Below, one piece after another: positions 55,201-64,000 of a stretch of DNA of 64,000 bases. A model generated the notes under the pieces. It ran no database searches. It worked only from the letters and a program-made list of their open reading frames with translations, and was not told where the DNA came from. Position 1 is the stretch's first letter. Every line of letters starts with the position of its first letter. The position numbers and the translations under genes were made by a program. The DNA comes from Chlorella sorokiniana. Lineage: Eukaryota > Chlorophyta > Trebouxiophyceae > Chlorellales > Chlorellaceae. The DNA is taken from assembly GCA_025917655.1 (NCBI GenBank), contig CP084620.1, positions 3,038,001-3,102,000 on the forward strand, written 5' to 3'.

Positions 55201-56152
55201 ATGTACTTGTCGATGTCCGGGGACGTGAACAGCAGCTCGCGCAGCTCGCGGCGGTACGTCTCCTCGTTGGGCAGGCCAATGGATGCCAGCTGCGGTGTGT
55301 TGTGGGAGGGGGTGGGGGATGGGGAAGCAAGCCAGGCAGCTCAGAGACCCTGAAGCCTCAGAGTTGATCCCGAAGGGCACGGCGGGCTGCAACAGCCAGA
55401 AATGAGAATGCAATTGTGCGGGTGGAGCCAGAGCCTGTCGTATGGTCCTCCCAGCGCATGCAGAAAATACCCAATCACCATCTGTCGCCCTGTCCGCAGC
55501 CCATGCGCACGCCAGCAAACGCTGAAGCATGCACGCAACTACCGCCATGACCTGGCAGGCTGCAAGCAGCCCCAGCGCGCAAATAGCGGCAAGCTGGCGC
55601 CAGGGTCGGGCTCGGCGGCGCACCCGCTTGCCGATGGTGCCCGTGCTCTCATCTGCCGCCAGGATGCCCTTGCCCGGGGTGGCAATCGCCTTGGCGTTGG
55701 CGATCAGCTCCGCGGCATACTGCACAGGAGAGGACACCAGCAGAACAGCTCAGCAAGAGCTCTGGCCCACAAAGGTGCTGCAGCTAGGGCTCCGGAGGCG
55801 GCAGTGGCAGCGGCGGCTGCTGGGCCACTGCTGAGGCCGGGCAACCCTCAGCCTTGCGCCATCGGGCGATTGCATACGGGTGATGATGGGGAATGGGCGC
55901 ACGGCGCCTCAATCCGGCGTCAAACAGTTGCCCCACGATCAGGAGGATCGGGTCGTGAACCAGCCCTGTGCTGCACAACCCGAGGCTGTACAGCTGCTGC
56001 TGTCTCCAGCGTAACATGCGATGACTGTCGGCTGCTACTGCTGCCTGTAGGCGCCTGCCGCGCGGTGCGGGCATGCCCCAACTCCGCGCAAAGCCGTTTG
56101 ACACCTTCATACGCACCTTGTTGTCCCAGGTGTTGCCCAGCACGTTTGCCAT
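52221..56152 (-). CDS. FBA: Fructose-bisphosphate aldolase, class I
   Basis: Cleaves fructose-1,6-bisphosphate to dihydroxyacetone phosphate and glyceraldehyde-3-phosphate through a lysine Schiff base. Exon 1 (56117-56152) is [12 protein letters not shown]; exon 2 gives [20 protein letters not shown] and the class I signature [14 protein letters not shown]. Next come [74 protein letters not shown] and the active-site exon [15 protein letters not shown], whose LLKP lysine forms the Schiff base. The C-terminal part has [12 protein letters not shown] and ends [11 protein letters not shown], the conserved terminal tyrosine. The short N-terminus with no transit peptide suggests a cytosolic isoform, unless a further upstream exon exists. 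The gene has at least nine exons and is head-to-head with petJ. Confidence 0.94.
52781..52799. repeat. (CA)n microsatellite in an aldolase intron
   Basis: Nine CA units preceded by seven C. Confidence 0.85.
52977..52990. repeat. G14 run in an aldolase intron
   Basis: Fourteen consecutive G between two exons. Confidence 0.85.
54161..54201. repeat. T19 plus (GTGGG)n at an aldolase 3' splice site
   Basis: On the gene strand the intron ends (CCCCA)n, then A19, then CTCGCAG and the exon beginning CAKYYEQG. A poly-A run thus sits where a pyrimidine tract is expected. Confidence 0.8.
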
Positions 56153-57105
56153 GGTGTTGAATGAGAAGTTAGAGTGTGAAAGCCAGAGACCGGGCAAAGC
56201 CCTTTGGGGTTGTGGTCCAGTCAGCCGAGCAAAGATGTGGGCGATCACAGCGCTGAGAGCACACAAAGCTACAGTACGCATGCAACACTGGCAAGCGAGC
56301 ATGCGCATCTTTCGAGAAGAAGACATTGGCTGCCAACCTGGAGGCGCCGCCTGCATGCTGCCGCCCACCCGGTGCCGCATCTGCCACCACGCATGCCTCC
56401 TGCTGGGGTCATGCTGTAAAGTGCAGCCTCAATTTGATTCTCTCTAGTGCTATCCCCACTTGCAGGCTTACAAACTGGGTGCAAGGTCTGCAGGTTTGGT
56501 TACAAGGCGCCACGAGCCGCCATCCCAGCGGTTTACCTGCACCATTGTGAGACTGGCTGCAGCGCAATCATTAATTAATTCACCAACCGTTTTCAGCAAA
56601 GATGTCCCTCTGCTTTGCTGCGGCAAGTGACAAGACAAGCTGTCCGAAATGGCGGCATGCTTCAGGTGCGGCGCTCCCGCCGTGCTCTGCACAACTGGCA
56701 GCCTGGCGCAAGTGCCAGGTGCACCTTGAGGACGGGTGGCTGTGTGTTTTAAGCATCACATACTTGCTGCGTCTGGGGGAATGCTGCTGCCTCATATCAG
56801 TGACCAGCCTCACCTGATGTCACCTGTGCAGGCGGCACCCCAGCTGCGGCCAGGTCAGTGGCACATTCAAATCATATGCGATGGATTGGATAACTTTCGA
56901 TTGAAGGACTTCTAAAGGGCGGCAAGGGCAACACGGGGAGCGGGGGTTGCGGAACACGAAAGACAACGAGTCTGACGTGGTCACACGAAAAGAAAGCCGC
57001 TTACCCCTTATCATCCGCATCCTCCGGCAACTTTGACGTGTTTGTGAAGACTATTAGATCATTGCGCGCCGGCAGTCGCCCTGGCAGCCCAAGCCCCCTG
57101 GTACC
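56153..57105. promoter_or_regulatory. Divergent promoter region, aldolase (-) / petJ (+)
   Basis: 953 bp between the two start codons, the largest divergent gap in the window. AT-richer around 56540-56600 and 56880-57060. Probably holds the promoters of both genes. No extra gene is convincing here. Confidence 0.5.
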
Positions 57106-57298
57106 ATGCCCGCCCTCGCCGTCGCCTCAGTGTGCAGCACCAAGGCTGCTGCCACCGCAGCCAGGCCTCAGGCAAGCTAACGTGCAATGACTGGTGCCAA
57201 GATGCAGTAAAGAGCTGCGTGGCGGCCATAGCAGGGAGGGTGGCGTTGATGGGCTGGTACGGGTACCAGCGGCAAGCAGCGCTCTGCGTCCCAAGTAC
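57101..57298. promoter_or_regulatory. Cluster of four GTAC motifs at the petJ start and intron 1
   Basis: GTAC at 57101-57104 (two bases before the ATG), 57257-57260, 57263-57266 (within GGCTGGTACGGGTACCAGC) and 57295-57298. GTAC is the core of the copper-response element bound by CRR1 at Chlamydomonas CYC6. Regulatory role here is inference. Confidence 0.35.
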
Positions 57299-58658
57299 CA
57301 GCAGCACGTCTGTGGGATCTAGGGCAGGCTCCTCACGCCTAGCTTGCAACTGCCAGCGCTGACAGAAACTCTGATGACGACATCCTGCTGCAGGTCTCAG
57401 CCCCGGCCTTGCTGGTGCCACGGCTCAAGGCGGCCGCCGTGGCAACAGCTGCGGCGGCGCTGCTGGGTGGCGCCGCCCCCGCCTTCGCTGCTGACCTTGC
57501 CCTCGGCGAGGAGGTTTTCAACAACAATTGCGGTGAGCCTTGCGGCTGTTTGAGTGCCGTTTTCCAGTGGCCCAACCCCGACTGCATGGTTGGATGGGTG
57601 GAAGGGGGAGGGAACAGCGCTGCCAGACCGCCGCCGACGGCCGCTGTGCAAGCCGTGGCCTGCAGGCGGCCCGCCCAGCTGCAGCCTGCAGCAGGGCAGC
57701 GGCGGTCGAGATGTGCATGATGTTGAGGCACCTGGCAGCAGTACCAGCAGCCGGGGGCTCCTCAGCCGGCCGCGCATGCGCATGCTGGTCTGGCAGCCCA
57801 TGCCGCCGCCAGCGGCCAACCAGCGAGGGGCAGCCTCGTGGCAGCTGCTGCAAGGTGCCGCAACAGCACCTTGCTGCAACAGCCGCCCTTATAGTCCCCG
57901 GCCACGAGCGAGCTTGCCACGTTTCCTAGCCCGCATGCCCTACCGTGCCTCCGACTCCGCCTCACTCCATTACCGATCCCCCCATGCAGCTGCGTGCCAC
58001 ATGGGCGGCAACAACAGCGTGCAGGTGGGTCAAGGCTGGCTGCGTGGGTGCTTGGACATTTCCGTTCTGCTCGTTGTGGTTGGGGGCGTGGTCAGCAGCA
58101 CCTGGCGTCCACAGAACGCCATGGGGGGAAGGGGGGCGCAAAGCCTCCCCACCACTCCAGTGTGTGCGCGATTGCGTTGCCGCCAACAAACACCGCCGAG
58201 CTGCAGGTCGAGAAGACGCTGCGCCGAGCCGCCCTTGAGCAGTACCTAGATGGCGGCTTCAACCAGGACGCCATCATCTACCAGGTGTGTACTGCAGCGT
58301 ACCGCCAGCGGCGCACCAGGCGGTACAGCGGAACGCACGCTCACAGGCTTGCATGGCCGCATCCACAAGTGGCGCTCGTTGGGCTGGAAGGCAGCTGGGT
58401 CAGGGCCGCAGTGGCGACACCAGAGGCAGCTGAGCGTGACAGACAGTCCACCAGGTCGGCACACGTCGCAGCTACAAGCACGGCTTCCGCTGTTGCTGCC
58501 CTTTCCGCCTGGCTGCCGCTGCCTGCAGGTTGAGAACGGCAAGAACGCCATGCCTGCATGGGAGGGGCGCCTCAGCGAGGAGGAGATCCAGGCGGTGGCG
58601 GCCTTCGTGTTCAAGCAGGTGTGTGTGTGTGTGTGTGTGTGTTGGTGGTGGTGGTGGT

Positions 58659-58709
<51 letters not shown>

Positions 58710-58883
58710 AGGGTGTGGGTGTGTGTGGGGGGGGCCCTGAGGAGTTGGTATGCCGTGTATGTGTATATCGTTATATCGTGCAGCTTGGGCAGACCGTGGG
58801 GCCTGGCAGAAGCATGTGAGCTGCGACATCCCAGGCAGCTGGCGCCTTGCGCTGCACCGCAGGCCGAGGGAGACCTGTGGTGA
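57106..58883 (+). CDS. petJ: Cytochrome c6, thylakoid lumen precursor
   Basis: Soluble lumenal haem protein that carries electrons from cytochrome b6f to photosystem I, replacing plastocyanin. Six exons: 57106-57171, 57394-57532, 57990-58024, 58207-58284, 58529-58618, 58863-58883, summing to 142 residues with all phases consistent. Exon 1 and the start of exon 2 form a transit peptide, followed by a lumen signal VPRLKAAAVATAAAALLGG and cleavage after APAFA. The mature protein (about 88 residues) begins ADLALGEEVFNNN and has the haem motif CAACH assembled across intron 2. Then come GGNNSVQVEKTLRRAALEQY, DGGFNQDAIIYQVENGKNAM (axial Met in NAMPAW) and EEEIQAVAAFVFKQAEGDLW. Intron 1 appears to start GC (CAG/GCAAGC). 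The last intron begins inside a GT microsatellite. Confidence 0.96.
58619..58712. repeat. (GT)n / (GGT)n microsatellite at the donor of the last petJ intron
   Basis: GTGTGT... starts exactly at the exon end AAGCAG, passes through six GGT units and continues as TG repeats to about 58708. Confidence 0.9.
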
Positions 58884-59314
58884 GCTGCCGAGGGGGACCC
58901 GTCCCAGACGGCTGGACGTGCTGCACAGGCGGAGTGTCCACGACCGCTGGCACCCGCCAAAGGAGTAAGCGCCGCCGCGAGGGTTGAAGTTTCGTGGTTC
59001 TGTTGAAGTTTGGCCAGCAGGAGTGTAACAGCAGCTGCCATGCTGAGCTGGGATCAGGTGGAAGGTGCACAGGCCGGATGGGGGCAGCTGGTCAGGTTAT
59101 GATGGGCCAGTGAATGCGGAGAATCGCACAGGCAGCAGTGGGGTCCTCGGCTCAGATGGCCGCCACCCTCGCCAGGCGTCGGCCGGCTCTCGACTCTGAC
59201 CACTACAGTGCTGTACCGCTTGTTCTCGGCGGTGCTGTACTGCTGTGCAGCATGCCATACTGGGGCACTTGTGAATGGCAGTACGGCGCTGCTGTCCTGC
59301 TGTGCACGCTGCCG
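58884..59314. other. Convergent intergenic region petJ / CMP-KDO synthetase with TGTAA at 59025-59029
   Basis: 431 bp. TGTAA (+) lies 142 bases after the petJ stop. No TGTAA in the opposite sense and no gene seen. Confidence 0.55.
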
Positions 59315-61932
59315 CTATTCCAGCCCGTGCTGCTGCATGATGGCCTCAATGGAGGCCACGTCTTCTGGCAGGTCCACGCCGTGCGCGCTGTGGTCAACCA
59401 CAACGACCTGGCAGGCGGGGGGGTGATGTGGCACAGCGTGACAGGGTGACGCGACAACCCATGCGTCGCACACAGCATGCGTGCAATGGTGGTCCCACCG
59501 AAAAGCGGGCACGGCTTTCAGCCGCTCAGCAGCTCAGCAGCAGCGCGACAACGGCGAGGTGCAGGTCTTGAGCGCAGTGAGCAGCGCCGGGCCCCTACTC
59601 CTCATGCACAGCGGCTTGGAGAGCTTGGACGCTGTCCTAGCTGCCGCAGCTTTCAGAAGCATGCTTCGATGGCCGCTGCACAGGCGCTGGCAGCCTCCTC
59701 CCACCTTCATGCGATACCCGTTCTCCAGGATCTTCAGCTGCTCCAGGTCCTCCATCATCTGCAGTACCGCAATTTCAGCCCGGCAGGGACAGCGTTGGGG
59801 CAGCGATGACAAATTAAGCGCGGAACAGCGTTGGTGCAGCAAGCGCAACCCACAAGCCGACGGGTGCGACCTCTTTGCTCACCGCCGCGCAAAGACAGTG
59901 AAGGCGCTTGCTGCGATTCGCTGCAGCTGCGCTTTGCCTCAGGCTGCAACCCCCACCAGCCTGGCTGTTGGGCAGGCTCTTGGCCAGAGCTCTGTAGAGC
60001 AATTGGCGCGAAATGGACCCGCTCACCTGCAGGGCGTGGGCGCCATCTGGCTGTAGTGCTTCAGGAAGGCGCGGTCATAGCACTGCAGGCCCAGGTGCAG
60101 CAGGTAGGGCTTGTCGTGCCAGGGGGCGGGGTAGTTCCTGCGAAGAAGTAGAAAGAGGAAGAAGATCGGGGCGGGGTGGGGGTCGAGTGCTTCGGTGTTG
60201 TCGCCAGGACCGTGGGGCAAGTGGGTAGGGGTGTGGGTGAGGGTTTTACGTGTGGAGTTGTTTTGGGGGAGGAGGGGGAGGGCGGGGTATCATGGGGGCC
60301 AATCGCATCAGCAGCGTTTGACGGGATGGCGGGGAGAGGCAGCGAGTGCCCGCACCTCACTTGGCCGTCCTTGTTGTGCGGCAGCACGCCGCGGCTGAAG
60401 TAGATGGCATACCCGTTGGCATCTGGAGCAGCGGGGGTTGGGGCAGGAGACCAGGCGCGGTGAGAGCGACGAAGCAGCCAAGAGCTAGCATGAGGTACAG
60501 AGCGAGCGGGCGCCCAGCAAGCACAGCCGTGCAGCATGCAGCCGTGCAGGGGGCGGCGGTGGCACGGCGTGGCACAGCACAGCGGGCGCAGCATGCCCCA
60601 CCCGTAATGCACTTCACGCGCTGCCGCAGCGGCACCTCGGCGTGGGCCAGCGGCGTGCATGCCGTGCTGCAGCGCAGGGCAGGGTCGGAGGGGATGTGAG
60701 AGGCGGTCAGGGGGCCGATGGGGCCTTTGCAGGCCTCTGCAAATACCCACGTTAGCAGCACTCCGGACACGCGCGCCCGTCCCTCCGCTCCTTCCGGAGG
60801 TAGGACCCCCACGGGCCCCCCGCCACCGCCCCCACCCCAATACGCATCCAACCACACACACACACATACCACCCCAAACCCACCCACCCACCTGTACACC
60901 GCATCAGGGCTGTCCTGCAGCGCCGTCACCACCGCATCGATGCACTCGGGCTCAATGAGCGGCTCGTCCCCTGAATGTTGACCACCAGGTCGTACCGCTC
61001 CCCCAGCTGGCGTACCGCCTCCTCGCACCGCGCAGTACCTACGGAGGGAAGGGGAGGGGCAGAAGCTGGGGTGTGTGGGGTGGATCAAGCGGTTGAATGG
61101 CGGGCGGGCTGCTGGAGTGTGCGGCGCCATAAGGCTGGCAGCCACAGGTGCTGGGCCGTAGCCCGCAGACCCTGCCTTCCCAGCGTGTCCAGCGCTGTGC
61201 AAAGGTTGGCAAAAGGCGGTGCTGAAAGCTGGCAGGAAGCTGGCAGGCGGCGGCAGCCCGCACCGTTTGGGCAGTCTGGGTGCGTCATGACGACCCGGGC
61301 GCCCGCCGCGCGGCACACCTCCGCTATCCGCTCGTCGTCGGTGGCAACCACCACGGCATCCAGCGTCTTGGCCTTGCAGGCCTGCGGCAGGCAGCTCTCT
61401 GCATCAGCAGCTTGCCGCAGCGTGCTGCCCGGCCTGCTTGGCAGCAAAGTTAGAAACTGGCGGGGGAAGAGAGGAGCCTTCCGCCGGGCGCGATTCCCTA
61501 AACATCCCAACCGCAGCCAAACCTGTTCGTACGTCCTCAAGATCATGGGCTTGCCCATGATGGGTACGAGCGGTTTGCCGGGGAAGCGGGAGGACTGGTA
61601 ACGCGCGGGCAGCACGCCGACCTGTGCGGCGGCAGAGGGTGGCAGCGCTGGTGACAGGTGTCCATCACCCCATTGTGCACAGCCTTGAAGCGATCTATTA
61701 GTGCCCGATGCGCAAAGTTAGGCCATGGCAAGGGCTGAAGAGGGCGCAGGAAGGCGGATCGCTTACTGCTTATTCTCACCACGCGGCGGCGCCGCTTCAA
61801 TTTCTTCTTCAATGCTCCTACAGCCAGTGCGGCTCCAACAGTGACGGCTCCCAGCGCATAGGCGACCAAAGCGGCCCCCAAGCTGTCGCACTTTCCCGCC
61901 CCTGCCTTCTCATCGTCCTTCATGGGCGCCAT
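59315..61932 (-). CDS. kdsB: CMP-KDO synthetase (3-deoxy-manno-octulosonate cytidylyltransferase)
   Basis: Activates KDO with CTP to CMP-KDO, the donor for KDO in plant and algal wall polysaccharides. Exon 1 (61780-61932, 51 codons) holds an N-terminal membrane anchor, LGAALVAYALGAVTVGAALA, followed by a basic KKKLKRRRR. It joins VGVLPARYQSSRFPGKPLVP, the nucleotide-binding signature. Next are LDAVVVATDDERIAEVCRAA, VVMTHPDCPNGT-RCEEAV, LVVNIQGDEPLIEPECIDAV, YAIYFSRGVLPHNKDGQ, WHDKPYLLHLGLQCYDRAFL, MMEDLEQLKILENGYRMK and the closing HSAHGVDLPEDVASIEAI. Plant CKS is likewise anchored by an N-terminal helix, in mitochondria. One base appears missing at 60968-60971, inside the conserved IQGDEP motif. 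THYN1 lies 190 bp upstream on the same strand. Confidence 0.92.
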
Positions 61933-62121
61933 TTGATCAAGTACAAGGTACGAAACAGGAGAAGGAGCTGTGAGCTGCGCGAACGGTGCGAACCTCTTGA
62001 GGCCTGCTGCGCCCGCTAGGCCGGTGTCAGCATCTCACTGTTCAGGCAAGCCAGTGCTTTGCAGACAACAGTGAACGAATTGGTGGAACATCAATATAAA
62101 TAGCATGCCGCCGAGATAAAG

Positions 62122-63336
62122 TTAGCCCTCCTCCTGGCTGCTGCCCGCTGCTTCCATGGCTAGCACCGCCTCCCACTCGGTTGCGGTCACATGCTGCACC
62201 GATAGCCGGCCAAACTTGACCAAGGCCATGCTTGCCAGTGGGCCGCCGGATGCTGCTGCCTGCTTCAGCTCCTCCAGCGGTATCAAGCGGGACAGCTTCC
62301 GCACCAGCTTCACATCCACCATGAACCACTTGGGGCTGTCGGGCTTGGCGGCGGCATCATAGTACTCGCTCTTCTGGTCAAACTGGGTGTGGTCAGGATA
62401 TGCCTCCCGCACCACCTGGAAAAGGTGGCAGCAGAGAAACATGCAACACGGTATGAAAACGCTTATACATCAGCATCCAGTGTTGGCATGTGCCTCGCTG
62501 ACGACGGGCAGCCGGCCGCGAAGAGCTGGCTGCTGCCGGGCATGCTCACACAGCACAGACAGAGCGGGGCTCTAGAGCGCCGCTTGCCGCACCTCGACAA
62601 CACCGACGATGCCAGGTGGCTTGGCATTTGAGTGATAGAAGAAGGCGTGGTCGCCCACCCGCATGCTCTGCAGGACCTTCTTCGCTTGGTGGTTGCGCAC
62701 GCCTGCACCGAAGGCGGCGACTCATCAGCCTGATCAAGGAGGCTGCAGCCCGGCTGGGCAGGGCAGCGCTCGGGAGCGACAGCACCGATGGCCCTGCCAC
62801 AGCGGCACTCACCGTCCCAATGCTCGGTTTGCTGCGGCTTGGCTGTCAGGTCGTCAATGCTAAACACGTCTGGTTCAGACTGCGGGGTTGCAATGCTTGA
62901 TGAAGCGTGTAGCATGCGGGAGTGCAAAGCAGCTTACTGAATCATGGCGCAGCCTGCTCCCTAGCTGATGCAACCGCCAGAAAAAGATCCAAGAAAGGCT
63001 TGAAGTCAGCACCCACCTTCATGAGGTAGTATGCGCGCTCGCCTGGCTGCCTCTCCTGTGCCGCTGTCTGCTGCGGAGCTGCTGCCTTCTGCGGGGCCCG
63101 CCGTCGGCAGCAGCGCCACCACCATCTTGTCGCGCATTGCTGCGGGTCGCCTTCTTTGGCCGTTTGGCCGTTGGAGCAGCAGCCTGCTCTTCAGCAGCGC
63201 CGTTGGGGGCAGCGGCAGCTGCCCGCCTCTGCAGGGCACAAGACAAGGTGGGGGCACGAGATCGGTTTATTGTATCTTTGATTCAGCTTTATTATAATCT
63301 AGGAGATGACAGATGTCAGCGCACCTTTGGAGCCAT
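62122..63336 (-). CDS. THYN1: THYN1-like EVE (PUA-fold) domain protein
   Basis: EVE domains resemble YTH/PUA folds and bind modified nucleic-acid bases; THYN1 is nuclear in animals. Exon 1 is only four codons, MAPK (63325-63336, donor GTGCGC). Exon 2 (63017-63228) reads RRAAAAAPNGAAEE and carries a nuclear-localisation-like TAKRPKKATRSNARQ, then ERAYYLMK. Exon 3 gives SEPDVFSIDDL, followed by EHWDGVRNHQAKKVLQSMRV, GDHAFFYHSNAKPPGIVGVV and REAYPDHTQFD, the conserved EVE core. The end is FMVDVKLVRKLSRLIPLEEL to AMEAAGSSQEEG. Exon 2 is 212 bases where phase demands 213; one more C opposite the GGGG at 63093-63096 makes it continuous. About 220 residues, normal for the family. Confidence 0.88.
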
Positions 63337-63451
63337 CCCGGAAATCGACAGAGCAATTCTACTGGTGTTGAGCCTGGCGAGTCTTCCCCACATGCAATAA
63401 ACGTTGATGGACGTATTGAGTCGATAACATTGCCGACAGCAGACAAAGCAC

Positions 63452-63456
63452 TTACA
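63452..63456 (-). terminator. TGTAA polyadenylation signal of the kinase gene
   Basis: TTACA on the plus strand, TGTAA on the gene strand, 163 bases past the kinase stop. Confidence 0.55.
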
Positions 63457-63618
63457 GCAAGTGGTCCAAGCGAGGCGCCGCCCAGCGCCTGCTGAGAGCG
63501 ACGCGTGGAATGCCATTCGCCGCATGGTCAGAATCTGATGTTTGAGCACAGAGCTACATTGCCAAAGTAGGAGCCTGAAATCGTTAACATCAAAGGAACC
63601 ACACAGGCCGAGTTTGCT

Positions 63619-64000
63619 TCAATCAGCATCCTCCTGCAGCCGCTGCAGCACTTCTGCCGCGCTGGGGCGCCGCTCCAGCTCGGTGGCAGTACACGCTTCC
63701 ACCAGCTCAACCACAGCCTGAGGGAAGAAAACAAGAAGGGGACATTGCAAAAGGTGAGGGAGAGCAGCTTGCAGGCGCGAGTGCCTCTGCCAGTGCAGAC
63801 TCTGGCCATGCCGACCGAAGCAACCAGCAAGCACACAACACCGCAGGATACGATCACCTGTGAGCACTCCAGCGGCGCCCGCGGCAGCCGCCAGGCGCCG
63901 CGCCGCATCACCGCCTGCCCCGTGGCCAGCTCCGCGAGCAGTACGCCCAGACTGTACACGTCGGCGGCGGCGGTACAAGGCTCCCCCAGGACCTGCTCCG
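63619..64000 (-). CDS. Protein kinase, C-terminal exons (5' partial)
   Basis: Only the end of the catalytic domain is in the window. The exon from 64000 to 63858 reads ACTAAADVYSLGVLLAELAT-like sequence (GEPCTAAADVYSLGVLLAEL), kinase subdomain IX with its invariant aspartate, then GAWRLPRAPLECSQ. The last exon (63619-63717) reads AVVELVEACTATELERRPSA, subdomain XI with its conserved arginine, and ends VLQRLQEDAD at the stop. The DVYSLGVLLAEL and ERRPSAAEVLQRL wording suggests a Ser/Thr or TKL/Raf-like plant-type kinase. Any N-terminal domains and the ATP site lie beyond the right edge, so activity and subfamily cannot be assessed. Confidence 0.75.
   Translation of the reverse strand, partial: GAGPGGALYRRRRRVQSGRTARGAGHGAGGDAARRLAAAAGAAGVLTGDRILRCCVLAGCFGRHGQSLHWQRHSRLQAALPHLLQCPLLVFFPQAVVELVEACTATELERRPSAAEVLQRLQEDAD

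Noticed and set aside
2658-63096. Frame changes read as pseudogenes or programmed frameshifting
   Set aside because: They hit a dozen unrelated essential genes, nearly always at G/C runs, without slippery-site or downstream structure patterns and with homology intact on both sides.
1-64000. Retroelements, LTRs, DNA transposons or viral remnants
   Set aside because: No reverse transcriptase, integrase, transposase or capsid-like protein and no long terminal or inverted repeats were recognised on either strand.

Overview
The window is nuclear DNA of a green alga, most likely a Chlorella-like trebouxiophyte. The sequence is very GC-rich. Every recognisable gene is split into many short exons with GT-AG (occasionally GC-AG) introns. 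Several genes are followed by TGTAA, the chlorophyte polyadenylation signal. The proteins have plant/algal relatives: carotenoid, chlorophyll, Rubisco, cytochrome c6 and KDO metabolism. I see no operons, CRISPR arrays, insertion sequences or recognisable transposons.

Layout, left to right: PEX16 (+, 5' end cut off); zeta-carotene desaturase ZDS (-); mitochondrial intermediate peptidase (+); BOU-type mitochondrial carrier (-); COG6 Golgi tether (+); ZIP metal transporter (+); RbcX Rubisco assembly chaperone (+); an orphan single-pass membrane protein (-); RPL4 assembly chaperone ACL4 (-); plastid ABC1-type atypical kinase, ABC1K3-like (+); UPF0301/AlgH protein (-); DUF1350 alpha/beta-hydrolase-like protein (+); small DUF7887-like membrane protein (-); ceramidase-like (CREST) membrane protein (-); 7-hydroxymethyl chlorophyll a reductase HCAR (+); class I fructose-bisphosphate aldolase (-); cytochrome c6 petJ (+); CMP-KDO synthetase (-); THYN1/EVE-domain protein (-); and the last exons of a protein kinase (-, 5' end cut off). 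Most neighbours are head-to-head or tail-to-tail, giving about half a dozen shared promoter gaps of 0.3-0.95 kb.

The genes are housekeeping and do not form one pathway. About half look plastid-targeted and serve photosynthesis: ZDS (carotenoids), RbcX (Rubisco assembly), the ABC1 kinase (prenyl-lipid/plastoglobule control), HCAR (chlorophyll b to a), petJ (lumenal electron carrier), and probably the DUF1350, UPF0301 and DUF7887 proteins. Two serve mitochondria (MIP, carrier). The others serve peroxisomes, Golgi, ribosome assembly and cell-wall sugar activation.

The most striking window-wide signal is that at least 19 exons in 12 genes change reading frame by one base inside an otherwise well conserved exon, nearly always at a G or C run and mostly as one missing base. 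These look like consensus errors in the assembly, not dead genes. They mean any automatic translation of this window will be broken. Second, at least five introns appear to be GC-AG, two of them in HCAR. Third, copper-element-like GTAC motifs cluster at the petJ start. No clearly new multi-gene system was found.
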